Origin: a virus
Direction: 5' to 3' (one strand)
IMG/VR virus record: IMGVR_UViG_3300013131_000004
Span: 1-44,629 of that record
DNA length: 44,629 bases
A program made the translations under genes and the position numbers. How positions within the stretch are numbered: position 1 is the stretch's first letter; the number at the start of each line of letters is the position of its first letter. Under the pieces are notes generated by a model that was not told the origin of the DNA, did no database searches, and saw only the letters and a program-made list of their open reading frames with translations. Shown here one piece after another: positions 1 through 7,923 of the stretch.

Positions 1-114
1 AGGTCGCGGAGCACCGGCAGCAGCAGCTCGTCGACCAGCTTGGCCACGGCCGTTGCTACCCGCTCCAGCTGCAGCGCATACCACGCCTCAATGGCCAGCG
101 GCGCCGCGACTCGC
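1..114. repeat. Terminal direct repeat, left copy (circular closure)
   Basis: These 114 bases are identical to 44516-44629. Joining the copies keeps a single reading frame open through the head-morphogenesis gene, so the repeat is best read as the overlap of a circular or circularly permuted genome of 44,515 bp. A true fixed terminal repeat would cut an essential virion gene, which is unlikely. Confidence 0.95.
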
Positions 115-134
115 GGCAGGCGGACCGGCGGCAT
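1..134 (-). CDS. Head morphogenesis protein (Mu gpF-like), N-terminal part across the circular joint
   Basis: This is the 5' part of the gene that continues at 44515-43780 once the circle is closed; the whole gene would be 870 nt (289 aa) from an ATG at 134. Read through the joint the protein begins MPPVRLPRVAAPLAIEAW and continues into the alpha-helical segment seen at the right end of the window. It lies just after the portal gene (stop 172-174). A longer alternative start exists: a TTG at 299-297, inside the portal gene, preceded by AGGAGG (311-306) with 6-nt spacing. It would add 55 residues of proline/arginine-rich sequence in an overlapping frame. The ATG is preferred because the added residues look like an out-of-frame shadow of the portal tail, but the Shine-Dalgarno of the TTG is much better. 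Confidence 0.75.
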   Translation of the reverse strand, partial: MPPVRLPRVAAPLAIEAWYALQLERVATAVAKLVDELLLPVLRD

Positions 135-171
135 CTGGGCCAGCTCGGCTAGACGCCGTGCGTTGAACTGC

Positions 172-1623
172 TCAGGGTTGAGGCTGGGGCTGGCCGGGCT
201 CGGGATTGGCTGGCTGCGGCCCAGGCGCTCCGGCCGGGTTGCTCGGCTGGGGCGGGACGGGCGGCTTGGTCGGGTTGGCCGGGGTGTTCGCGGCTGCAAG
301 GTCGGCCTCCTCGATCTTCTTGCTGATGTCCTTGTTCAGCTTGAAACCCTCAATCCCCGTGCGCATCTCCGACGGTTCGAGTGCCCCGGCCTTGTAGTAG
401 ATGTCGGCCGTCTGGGCCTGCTTGTAGCCCATGTCCGTCTCGGCCGCCTCGTCGCGCGGGCTCAGTTCGCAGGCTTCGAGCTTCCAGTTGTCGGGCTCGG
501 CGCCGAACGGGCCCTCCTTGGCCAAGAAAAGCAGCTTGGTCAGGTAATGCAGCGGCGGCGTGACGTGCCGTTCCTGCAGGCCTTCGATGAACGCGTCCCA
601 TGTCTTGGTGTCTTCGGTGGCACCGGCCAGCTTGCCCTGCTGGTTGCCATAGAGCCGGGATTGCGGCATCCGCAGCGCGCCGCTGCGCTCCAGTTGCATC
701 CGGTCCAGCAGCTCCGGCAGGCCGGTGATCGGCGTGCCCATGCGGGTGTATTCCTCGGCGTCCGCGTCGATCATGGCTAGGCCGGACATGCTCAGGCCCA
801 TCTTGAACGCCAAGAACCGGGCCAGGATCTCATCTTCCCGCTTGCCCGACAGCAGCAGCGCCAAGTCCTTGATCTTGAGCACACCCTGCACGAACGCCTG
901 GCCGGCCGACGCCGCGCCGTCCAGCACTAGGCCATAGTTGCGCTCGGTGTCGTAGACCGATTCGATGCAGCTCAGGCCCCAGCTCTGCAGCTCGCGGCGC
1001 CGGTCCTGGGTCACCTGGCGGCCCTCGAACCGCAGCACCCGGCTGTGGTGCCAGACGGTCTGCGAGCCACCCCATGGCGGCATGATCAGGTACGACCGCG
1101 GGTAGCCAAAGGCCGGAGAGTTCGGGTCGTCTTCCCACTCGTGCGGCTTGACGTAGCGCCGGTCGAACAAGTGCAGATAGCGCACTGCCTTGATGGCGTT
1201 GACGTTCAGCGGCTGGTCGAGTTCCTGGCCGTCGTCGGCGCCGATGAGCAATGCCGCTCCTCCGAACACCCGGGCCCACATGAGCGCGTCTTGAAACAGC
1301 ACCTTGCAGTTGAGCCGCTTATGCTCAGACTCCAGCTTTTCCTCGATGTCGTCTTCGGCCTTGTCGTCGTCCTTGGCGACCTCGACCTCGTACCAGGCCT
1401 TGACCATATCCTCGGCCGGGGCCGTGCAGAACCGCTCGATCGCCCAGTTGCTCTCGAACAGGGCCAGCAGTTCCTCGTCGCTGAGCTTCAACGCCCGACG
1501 CTTGAACTCGCCGTGCACCCGGCTGTCCGAGTTCTTGATGCCCAGCTGGGTGAACAGGTTTTCCCATCCGTCCTGCCGCAGCAGCGCCTGGGAGACTCTT
1601 TGCAGTTGGTCGTTGTCGCTCAT
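172..1623 (-). CDS. Portal protein (DUF1073 / HI1409-like family)
   Basis: 483 aa. It forms the dodecameric portal at the capsid vertex through which DNA is packaged and to which the neck attaches. The assignment rests on sequence resemblance to the DUF1073 family of phage portals (for example the WENLFTQLGIKNSDSRVHG start and the MPPWGGSQTVWHHSRVLRFEG stretch) and on position directly after the large terminase and before the Mu-gpF-like gene, the usual packaging/head order. The last 40 residues are a proline-rich tail (PPVPPQPSNPAGAPGPQPAN) with no homology I recognise. The start ATG lies 18 nt after the terminase stop. Minus-strand late operon. Confidence 0.85.
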   Translation of the reverse strand: MSDNDQLQRVSQALLRQDGWENLFTQLGIKNSDSRVHGEFKRRALKLSDEELLALFESNWAIERFCTAPAEDMVKAWYEVEVAKDDDKAEDDIEEKLESEHKRLNCKVLFQDALMWARVFGGAALLIGADDGQELDQPLNVNAIKAVRYLHLFDRRYVKPHEWEDDPNSPAFGYPRSYLIMPPWGGSQTVWHHSRVLRFEGRQVTQDRRRELQSWGLSCIESVYDTERNYGLVLDGAASAGQAFVQGVLKIKDLALLLSGKREDEILARFLAFKMGLSMSGLAMIDADAEEYTRMGTPITGLPELLDRMQLERSGALRMPQSRLYGNQQGKLAGATEDTKTWDAFIEGLQERHVTPPLHYLTKLLFLAKEGPFGAEPDNWKLEACELSPRDEAAETDMGYKQAQTADIYYKAGALEPSEMRTGIEGFKLNKDISKKIEEADLAAANTPANPTKPPVPPQPSNPAGAPGPQPANPEPGQPQPQP

Positions 1624-1641
1624 GTGCCCATCCTGAAGTGC

Positions 1642-3081
1642 TTACTTCCAGCTAAACAGTCCGCCGAGGCCAGCTCCCTGCCGCAGCCAGGCCATCGCTT
1701 GACTCGTTACGTCGACCTCTTCGTCATGGTCGACCTTGGGAAACGCCAGCAACTTGCGCTTGTATTCGGCCTTCCACGGCGCCACTTTGGGCAAGAGGAA
1801 GTCGCCGGCGGCCATCGCTCCGGTCTCGGCGATCATGCGCAGCTTCTTGTTGGCGTTGGGCAACACGGCCACGATCTTGCCCACGGGCAGGTTGCGCCGC
1901 TTGATCGCCTTGATCAACTCGGTGCCGTTGCCCTTGTCTTCGATCAGCAGCACGTCGGGCCGGTGCCGCTCGACCTGGGCCACCACGTGGGCCTCAAGGC
2001 CGGGCAAGTCCAGGCGCCCCGTCCACAGGTCGACCACGTAGGTCTTGGGCTTGAGATGGTCGTAGACCGCCAGGCCGGCCGGGTCGTTGATCTCGGCCTC
2101 TTTGATCGCCGTGTCGATGGACATGACCCGCGTGACCAGCTTGCGCTCGGGCAACGCAGCATACTCGTGCTCGAGCCAGGCCCGCAGGATCACCTGGCCG
2201 TCGGGCGGGCTCGGCTCTTGGCCGAACAGGGCCTGCCACAGGTACGGGCCCAGCGTCCGCTCTTGCTGCTGCAGCTGGGCCAGCGGGTAGCGCTCGGGGT
2301 GCAGGGCCTCGCCGGCCAGGCGCAACAACTGTCCGCCGTCCCACTCGTCGTGCGTCGCAATGGCCGGGAACTTCAGTACGTCCCACTGGTCACCGTCCTT
2401 GGTCGCCTCGTCCTGCAGCCAGCCGGCCAGGTCGTCTTGATGCCAGCGGGTCATGGTCAGCAGCACACCGCCGCCAGGGGCCAAGCGCGTGTAGGCATTG
2501 GCGCGGTACCAGTCTTTTTGCTTACGCCGGTACTCGGGGCTGTCAGCCTCTTCGATGCCCTTGACCGGGTCGTCGATCAGCAGCACGTGCGCGCCGCGAC
2601 CGGTCATCGGCCCGCCGACGCCGCTGGCGCTAAGGCCGCCGCCGCGCGTCGTCTTCCACTGCTCAACCGATTCGCGCCGCTGGCTCAGGCCCAGGTTGCG
2701 GAAGCTCGCCTTGGTCGGCGGCGCCTTGACGCATTCGAGCGCATCGCGGCTCAGGTCGTTGCTCAGGTCCTGGCCGTACGTGGCCAGCATGATCTCGTGG
2801 TCGGGGTAGTGGCCCAGGTGCCAGACCGGGAATCGCCGGCTCACGATCTGGCTTTTGCCTGACCGCGGCGGCATAAAGACCATAAGGCGCGGGCCCTTGC
2901 CTGCCGCTACGTCGGCGCTGAACTGCTGCAAGCGCCGGCACAGCAGCGCATGAACCCAGCCAGCCTTGTAGCCCGGCGTGGTGTCCTGAACGAATTGCAG
3001 CAGGTCGTTGCGCCGGCTCGCGTCGTCCAGCATCCGCAGCAGCCGCGCCCTGGGCAGCTGTTCGAGCAGGTCAGCGAGCAT
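1642..3081 (-). CDS. terL: Terminase large subunit
   Basis: 479 aa. ATPase-nuclease motor that pumps DNA into the prohead and cuts the concatemer. Walker A is visible as MPPRSGKSQ (residues 70-78) and Walker B as HVLLIDD (165-171). The C-terminal RNase-H-like nuclease shows spaced acids at MSIDTAI (D323), VLLIED (E381/D382) and DHDEEVDV (451-458). Its length is normal for the family. It overlaps the small-subunit gene by 11 nt, implying translational coupling. The absence of an obvious cos-type junction together with the permuted ends suggests headful packaging, but that is inference. Confidence 0.95.
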   Translation of the reverse strand: MLADLLEQLPRARLLRMLDDASRRNDLLQFVQDTTPGYKAGWVHALLCRRLQQFSADVAAGKGPRLMVFMPPRSGKSQIVSRRFPVWHLGHYPDHEIMLATYGQDLSNDLSRDALECVKAPPTKASFRNLGLSQRRESVEQWKTTRGGGLSASGVGGPMTGRGAHVLLIDDPVKGIEEADSPEYRRKQKDWYRANAYTRLAPGGGVLLTMTRWHQDDLAGWLQDEATKDGDQWDVLKFPAIATHDEWDGGQLLRLAGEALHPERYPLAQLQQQERTLGPYLWQALFGQEPSPPDGQVILRAWLEHEYAALPERKLVTRVMSIDTAIKEAEINDPAGLAVYDHLKPKTYVVDLWTGRLDLPGLEAHVVAQVERHRPDVLLIEDKGNGTELIKAIKRRNLPVGKIVAVLPNANKKLRMIAETGAMAAGDFLLPKVAPWKAEYKRKLLAFPKVDHDEEVDVTSQAMAWLRQGAGLGGLFSWK

Positions 3082-3634
3082 CTTTGATCAGCGCCCGCAT
3101 CTGGGCCACGGTGCCGGCGTCCAGGCGCTCCAGCTCGTCCCGCAGCATCGCCTCGACATCGGTCTCGCCCTGATGCTCCGCCAGGCCCCAGGCCTGCCGC
3201 TCAACAAGGATCCGCTTGCACCGCACATCGCCGAGCTGCTTGACCACCCGGGCCCGGTCGGTCGTCGCCAGGCCCGTGTCGGTTGCCGTCTGGCGGATGA
3301 GACGGGCTTCGAGCTTGCGCAGCTCGGCCAGGTCAGCCCTGTGGCTCACAATGATCTGCGCCGTCCGCTCGGCCGCTGAGGCTACCACCTCGACTTCGGC
3401 GTGCGCGGTGCGTAGGCCGGTCCTGGGGTCGATCGAGCTCGCGGCAATTTTCGCCGCACGCAAAACTTTGTCATCGAGTAGTCTTGACCACTTATCGTTC
3501 TTGGCCCGCGACCGCACCGAGCTTTCAGGGACGTTGTGCCGCCGCGAGATCTCGCGCACCGACAACTTGCCCTCGGTATAGTCCCGCTCGATCGCTTCCC
3601 AGTCTGCCGTCTTGCTTTTGGTCGCCTCGCCCAT
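3071..3634 (-). CDS. terS: Terminase small subunit
   Basis: 187 aa from ATG 3634 (a TTG at 3667 would add 11 residues; neither start has a clear Shine-Dalgarno). It recognises phage DNA and regulates the large subunit during packaging initiation. The N-terminus carries a helix-turn-helix of the type common in phage small terminases: ADWEAIERDYTEGKLSVREI followed by SRRHNVPESSVRSRAKNDKW. The remainder is helical and charged, consistent with oligomerisation and TerL contact. It overlaps terL by 11 nt. Confidence 0.88.
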   Translation of the reverse strand: MGEATKSKTADWEAIERDYTEGKLSVREISRRHNVPESSVRSRAKNDKWSRLLDDKVLRAAKIAASSIDPRTGLRTAHAEVEVVASAAERTAQIIVSHRADLAELRKLEARLIRQTATDTGLATTDRARVVKQLGDVRCKRILVERQAWGLAEHQGETDVEAMLRDELERLDAGTVAQMRALIKDAR

Positions 3635-3690
3635 GTTCGCAGGGTTGCGCACGTATCGACCGCGCAACAGTGCGCACGACGCAGCGGACC

Positions 3691-4374
3691 CTACGCGCCA
3701 AAGGCCTCTGCGCGGCCACGGATGACCTGGTCGTCAACCTCGGCCAGCTGATGCCGCAGTTCACTCATGGTCGGCCGCGCCGGTGCCTTGTGGATCGGGT
3801 AGCGCGGCAGGGTGGCCAGCCACGCGTCGTAGTCCTTGGGCTCTGGCATACCAGGTTGCGGCATGTACCGCAGCAGCGTCGGTGTGTTGCGGACAAGCCA
3901 GTCAAGCACAGCGCTGCCCCTTCCGCTTGCGACGAGCAGCTGCTTAGCCCGAAAGCGCACCGATGGGAACTTAGCGAACTGGGCCAAGAAGCTGAGGCGA
4001 TTGGTCGCCACGCTGCGGTCGACCCAGCGGCCGAGCTGCTCAACCGCAGCAGTCTCAATCGCCTCGACAGGGCTGCCGGTATAGCTGATGACCAGCTCCA
4101 ACCATTCCTCGGCATCGGGTAACCGGTGCATCTGCCGCAGCGCCTGCAGCACGGCCGTCGCATCGGTGCCTGCGTCGAGGGCCTGCAGCCATACCGAATC
4201 GGCAATGCGACGGTTACGGCAAGCGATGCAGCCAACCGGGTCAAAGATCTTTACGCGTTTCCCATACTTGAACGCCGCGAAGATCAACGCTGCCCACGCC
4301 TGATCAGTGTCGTCGCGAAGGGCCTCTTCGGCATAGCGCCGTAAGCGACGGCGGACGAGCGGGGGAAAGCTCAT
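3691..4374 (-). CDS. Hypothetical protein, first gene of the late operon
   Basis: 227 aa from ATG 4374, chosen because GGAG lies 8 nt upstream; the frame stays open further upstream but without a ribosome site. Not recognised. It is mostly helical, arginine-rich at the N-terminus (FPPLVRRRLRRYAEEAL), and has a CxxC pair (VGCIACRNRR) that could bind a metal if partnered by other residues. No membrane segment or signal. It sits immediately upstream of terS, so it may assist packaging or be a small regulatory gene that opens the late operon. Its 5' end faces the plus-strand early operon across a 157-bp divergent region. Confidence 0.8.
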   Translation of the reverse strand: MSFPPLVRRRLRRYAEEALRDDTDQAWAALIFAAFKYGKRVKIFDPVGCIACRNRRIADSVWLQALDAGTDATAVLQALRQMHRLPDAEEWLELVISYTGSPVEAIETAAVEQLGRWVDRSVATNRLSFLAQFAKFPSVRFRAKQLLVASGRGSAVLDWLVRNTPTLLRYMPQPGMPEPKDYDAWLATLPRYPIHKAPARPTMSELRHQLAEVDDQVIRGRAEAFGA

Positions 4375-4531
4375 GCAACACGCTCCGTTACCTAGCCGAA
4401 CGATGGTGTACCGGCACGGCAAGTGTGGATCGCCGAACAGCGCGTGCAAGTTTTTGCGGTAGGGGCTTGACGGTCGATCTAAACGGCGCAATAGTAGCCT
4501 TTAGGAACCGTAAGCAAGCAAGAGGAAGCAA
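4375..4531. promoter_or_regulatory. Divergent control region between late (-) and early (+) operons
   Basis: 157 bp between the 5' ends of the minus-strand gene at 4374 and the plus-strand gene at 4532. It is less GC-rich than its surroundings. On the plus strand a sigma70-like promoter can be proposed (TTGACG 4467-4472, 17 bp, AATAGT 4490-4495). No equally good minus-strand promoter is visible, so late transcription may need a phage factor. Confidence 0.55.
4467..4495 (+). promoter_or_regulatory. Candidate early promoter for 4532 onward
   Basis: TTGACG (4467-4472), 17-nt spacer, AATAGT (4490-4495), 37 nt before the first early gene. Five of six and four of six bases match the sigma70 boxes. 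Confidence 0.45.
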
Positions 4532-4813
4532 ATGGACCCGAACAAGCCGCTCAACCTACTCACCATCGATGAAGCCGCTGCCGAGCTGCGCGTCGACAAG
4601 CGCACGCTGTACCGCTTCATGAACGAGGGCACGCTGCAGGCCAGGCGGCTGCGGTCCGCCGACAAGGTCTTGATCGACCGAGCCGACCTCATCGCCATGC
4701 TCGAAGCCTGGTCGCCCAAGGAAAAGGGCTTCCGGCTGAGCAAGGGGAAAGCTGCCAAGGGCGACACCGAGGAATTGCGCCAACCGCAGCAGCAGCCCGA
4801 GGTCCGCCGATGA
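4532..4813 (+). CDS. Small helix-turn-helix DNA-binding protein (excisionase/HTH_17-like)
   Basis: 93 aa. The first two thirds match the MerR/excisionase-type HTH: LLTIDEAAAELRVDKRTLYR followed by FMNEGTLQARRL and VLIDRADLIAMLE, the usual pattern of helix-turn-helix plus wing. The C-terminus is charged and Q/P-rich. A good ribosome site (GAGGAA) precedes the ATG. It is the first gene of the early operon and overlaps the replication gene by ATGA. Because no integrase is found, a role as transcription or origin-binding factor is more likely than excision; inference only. Confidence 0.85.
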   Translation: MDPNKPLNLLTIDEAAAELRVDKRTLYRFMNEGTLQARRLRSADKVLIDRADLIAMLEAWSPKEKGFRLSKGKAAKGDTEELRQPQQQPEVRR

Positions 4814-7800
4814 GTACCCTGCCAAACGCCAAACGCTACGCCGCCATGGGCCTTTCGGTCATACCGCTGCGTCCGCGTCCCGAACCCGACCCCAAGGGCG
4901 AGGCCAAGCGCCCCGCGCTGCCGGCGTGGAAGGAATACCAGCAGCGTCGCGCGACCGAGGCGGAACTGGAGGCGTGGTGGCATCGGTGGCCAGAGGCCGG
5001 CGTGGCAATCGTCACCGGTGCCGTCTCGGGCGTGGTCGGCATCGACCTGGACAACGCCGAGGCCGTAGCCTGGGCCCATGAGACGCTGCCGCCGACACCG
5101 ATGGTCTGCCGCTCGGGCCGCGGCGAGCACTGGTACTACAAGCACCCTGGCATCCCCGTGGCCAACGGCGTGGGCGTCGTCGCCGGCCGCAAGATCGACA
5201 TCCGCGGCGACGGCGGATACCTGGTCGCCCCGCCGTCGGTGCATCCGACCGGTGCCCTGTATGTAGAGGTTGGCGACTGGGAAAAAGCCCTGCAATCCCT
5301 ACCTGCCTTCCCATCCAGCGATCTCAGAAAAAGCGGTAATAGTTCTGAGGCGTTGATAATAGGTATTATGTCGGATTCTGCGCCCGAACCGCCGGCACGT
5401 CAAGAACTTTCCAAGCGGATCTTGGCGCCGGTGCCGGATAAAGCGGACGTGCCGATTATCAGTCGTCTCTACCAGCCGCGGCCCGGCGGCTTCAAAATCG
5501 CCGTTGGAGATCGCGAGATCCAGCCGTCCGGCGGGCCGCAAGTTGACCATAATCGACCGGCCCCGTCCGAGCGGGCCCGGGCCTACCTGGCGGCCAAGCC
5601 CGGCGCGGGGGAGGGCGAGCGCAACCGTGCGCTGCACGCCGCCGCCTGCGTCGTCTGCCATGACTTCGACGTGGACGTGGACACGGCGATCGGCCTCTTG
5701 TCCGAATGGAACGCTAAGAACCGACCGCCCATTGATCACGATGAATTGGTCCGCACCACCAAGTCCGCGGCTAAGACCGCGCGCGGGCCCCGTGGCGCCA
5801 AGCTAGCGGTACCTGCCGGCGCCCGCATGACTTCGACCGGCACGGTCCTGTCGAGCGTCCAGCGCCTCGAAGGCCAGGCCGAGATCCCGACCATCCGCGT
5901 CAACATGGCGGAGCTACCACGGATGGTGGACGAGGCGGCCGAGGCGCTCAAGGGCGAGCCCGAGCTGTACCAGCGCGGCAACTTCTTGGTGCAGGTCCGC
6001 CAGGACGGCGGCAAGAAGGTCAAGCACCTGCTGCGGCCGCCGACCGAGCCGGTCATCATCGGCATCCCGATCCCGCGGCTGCGCGAGCTGCTGTCCCGCT
6101 CGGCCCGCTGGGTCAAGATGCAAAAGGACGACGACGGCTGGCGGGAAGTCCCGACCGGCGTACCCGAGATCGTCGCTCAGGTCCTGGCCGCTCGGCCGCT
6201 GTGGCCGTTTCGCCCGCTCGAAGGCATCGTTGAAGCGCCGACCATCCGCCTGGACGGCACTGTGCTGAGTGCGCCTGGCTACGACGACCTGACGGGCCTG
6301 CTGTACCTATCCGACGGTACCGAGTACCAGATCGCCGACACGCCCGGACTGCAAGAAGCTCAGGACGCGTTGCGCTTTGTGGCGACCGAGCTATTCAGCG
6401 ACTTCCCCTTTCCGGCCGAGTACCACCGCTCGGCGGCTATGGCCGCGCTGCTGACGGTGGTGCTGCGCCCCGCCATTGCCGGGCCCGTGCCGCTCTTCCT
6501 GCTGTCGGCCTCGACGCCTGGCGCCGGCAAGGGTTTGATCGCCCACGTGTGCGCCGCGGTGGCGACGGGCCGCCCCGCAACGCTTCTGACTCCGTGCGAG
6601 CGCGAGGATTCCTTCAAGACTGCCGTGACTTCGGCTGCGCTGTCGGGCTCGCGCGCCATCCTGTACGACGAGGTCAGCTCGATTGGTGGTCCCACGCTGC
6701 AGTCGGCGCTGACGGTCTGGACCTGGTCAGACCGCGCCTACCACACCCAGACCATCGTCACGACGCCCGTGCGCTGGGTCTGGTTCGCCGCCGGCCAGAA
6801 CCCGGCCATCGCCGGCGACATGCACCGCCGTACGATCCAGATCCGTCTGGAGCCGCAGATCGAGTCGCCCGAAGACCGCACCGACTTCCGCAACCCCGAC
6901 CTGGAGCGCTGGGCGACCGAGCACCGCGGCGAGATCGTCTCGGCGATCCTGACGGCGGCCAAAGCCTTCTTCTTGGCCGGCCGGCCGCAGGCGGCTCTTC
7001 CGCCCTATGGCAGCTACTACGCCTGGTCGAACCTCATCCGCCAGCTGCTGGTCTGGACCGGCTGGCCGGACCCCAACCTCTGCCGCGAAGAGGTCAAGGC
7101 CGCCGCCGCCGAGCAGCGCGGCCCCATCGAGGCGATGCTGGAAGGCTGGCGATCGGTGTTTGGCGACAAGGCCCTGCGCCTCGCCGACGCCGTCGCCGAC
7201 ATCCGCCAGGCCAAGAATGAGGCGCACTGCCACGACCTGTGGTCAGCGCTGCTGGAGCTGGCCCCGACCAAGGGCCGCGACGATATCGACATGGACCGTT
7301 TGGGCAAGCTGTTCCGGCGCTTGAAGGCCCGTATCTTTGGAGGATTCCAGCTACTTTCCGATACCAAGGACCGCAACAAGGTCGCCTTGTGGCGCATCCG
7401 CATCGTCACGATTGCGGGGGATGCGGGGGATTGCGGGGGATCATCGGTGTTACTTGGACCTGATCAGTCTTCTTCAGAAAACTACGTCCAAGAGGACTAC
7501 AAACATCCCCCGCTATCCCCCGCATCCCCCGCACTCCCACTTGGTAGCCCCAAGCCCGAGCCGCCGTGGCCCGACGATGAAGTCGTTGATGCGCTTGCGA
7601 TGTGGCTACGCGACGGGCATCCGCAGGCGGCTGAGATGTGGCAGGCCCTGGGCAAGACCTGGCCGAGCGACGTGGCCTGGGCGGCGGCGCCGGCGGACGG
7701 TCGGCTGTTCCGCTCGGTGGCGGAGCAGATGGCGCGGCGCGACCACGACGACGCGGTGTGGCTGTGCAAGCAGGCCGCTAGGGTCACCATGACGGGGCTG

Positions 7801-7923
7801 GTGATGCCCGAAGACATCCCGACCGGAAACTGGCGCTCGTGGGTTTGGCACGCACAATCGGCGGACACCCTCAACCCGTGGCTGGCGTGGATGCGCCAGA
7901 ACGTAAGGAGTCTGCCGTGCTGA
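4810..7923 (+). CDS. Prim-Pol primase / AAA-type ATPase replication protein, very large
   Basis: 1037 aa, overlapping the previous gene by 4 nt. The N-terminus (about 1-165) looks like a bifunctional primase-polymerase domain: GLSVIPLRP, WPEAGVAIVTG, GVVGIDLDN with the DxD-like acids, then KIDIRGDGGYLVAPPSVHPTG. A PriCT-like helical segment follows around 270-325 (ERNRALHAAACVVCHDF). The centre holds an ATPase: Walker A STPGAGKG at 568-575 and Walker B ILYDEVSS near 616. The last 130 residues are a distinct tryptophan-rich tail after a low-complexity linker. It probably initiates replication by priming and unwinding, with host polymerase elongating. Unusually, the gene contains two structured DNA patches (5323-5372 and 7413-7533), described separately. 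Residues about 170-200 are encoded by an AT-rich stretch unlike the rest. Confidence 0.9.
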   Translation: MSTLPNAKRYAAMGLSVIPLRPRPEPDPKGEAKRPALPAWKEYQQRRATEAELEAWWHRWPEAGVAIVTGAVSGVVGIDLDNAEAVAWAHETLPPTPMVCRSGRGEHWYYKHPGIPVANGVGVVAGRKIDIRGDGGYLVAPPSVHPTGALYVEVGDWEKALQSLPAFPSSDLRKSGNSSEALIIGIMSDSAPEPPARQELSKRILAPVPDKADVPIISRLYQPRPGGFKIAVGDREIQPSGGPQVDHNRPAPSERARAYLAAKPGAGEGERNRALHAAACVVCHDFDVDVDTAIGLLSEWNAKNRPPIDHDELVRTTKSAAKTARGPRGAKLAVPAGARMTSTGTVLSSVQRLEGQAEIPTIRVNMAELPRMVDEAAEALKGEPELYQRGNFLVQVRQDGGKKVKHLLRPPTEPVIIGIPIPRLRELLSRSARWVKMQKDDDGWREVPTGVPEIVAQVLAARPLWPFRPLEGIVEAPTIRLDGTVLSAPGYDDLTGLLYLSDGTEYQIADTPGLQEAQDALRFVATELFSDFPFPAEYHRSAAMAALLTVVLRPAIAGPVPLFLLSASTPGAGKGLIAHVCAAVATGRPATLLTPCEREDSFKTAVTSAALSGSRAILYDEVSSIGGPTLQSALTVWTWSDRAYHTQTIVTTPVRWVWFAAGQNPAIAGDMHRRTIQIRLEPQIESPEDRTDFRNPDLERWATEHRGEIVSAILTAAKAFFLAGRPQAALPPYGSYYAWSNLIRQLLVWTGWPDPNLCREEVKAAAAEQRGPIEAMLEGWRSVFGDKALRLADAVADIRQAKNEAHCHDLWSALLELAPTKGRDDIDMDRLGKLFRRLKARIFGGFQLLSDTKDRNKVALWRIRIVTIAGDAGDCGGSSVLLGPDQSSSENYVQEDYKHPPLSPASPALPLGSPKPEPPWPDDEVVDALAMWLRDGHPQAAEMWQALGKTWPSDVAWAAAPADGRLFRSVAEQMARRDHDDAVWLCKQAARVTMTGLVMPEDIPTGNWRSWVWHAQSADTLNPWLAWMRQNVRSLPC
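5323..5372. repeat. AT-rich pair of palindromes inside the replication gene
   Basis: CTCAGAA (5323-5329) pairs with TTCTGAG (5343-5349). Immediately after lies a perfect ATAATA-GG-TATTAT (5356-5369). The patch is strikingly AT-rich within a GC-rich gene and overlaps the first copy of the operator-like motif. It could be a DNA-unwinding element, an operator, or a small insertion; the frame is preserved. Confidence 0.7.
5351..5372 (-). promoter_or_regulatory. Operator-like motif, copy A
   Basis: On the minus strand this reads GACATAATACCTATTATCA then ACG. It matches copy B at 22401 in 19 of its first 20 positions. It lies inside the replication gene. Confidence 0.5.
5453..5470 (+). promoter_or_regulatory. 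Operator-like motif, copy F
   Basis: CGATTATCAGTCGTCTCT matches copy C (23391-23412, minus) at 16 of 18 positions. It is about 100 bp from copy A and in opposite orientation. Confidence 0.45.
7413..7533. repeat. Inverted iteron array, candidate replication origin
   Basis: The left arm 7413-7441 holds three direct GCGGGGGAT units; the right arm 7505-7533 holds three ATCCCCCGC units. The 29-nt arms are complementary except at one position. The 63-nt interval contains a second inverted repeat, CTTGGAC (7453-7459) and GTCCAAG (7486-7492), around a less GC-rich centre. The array sits in the part of the replication gene that encodes a low-complexity linker, much as lambda ori lies inside gene O. 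Origin function is inference. Confidence 0.7.

Noticed and set aside
1-114. True terminal redundancy (fixed direct terminal repeat)
   Set aside because: It would split an essential head gene at the physical ends; circular closure of a permuted genome explains it better.
1045-2862. 605-aa open frame on the plus strand
   Set aside because: It is antisense to the large terminase and part of the portal; the peptide is arginine/valine/leucine-rich and lacks any fold or ribosome site. Such frames arise from third-position GC bias.
4532-4813. Excisionase, implying a temperate phage
   Set aside because: The HTH resembles excisionases, but no integrase, attachment site or clear CI-type repressor was found, so a lysogeny module is not claimed.
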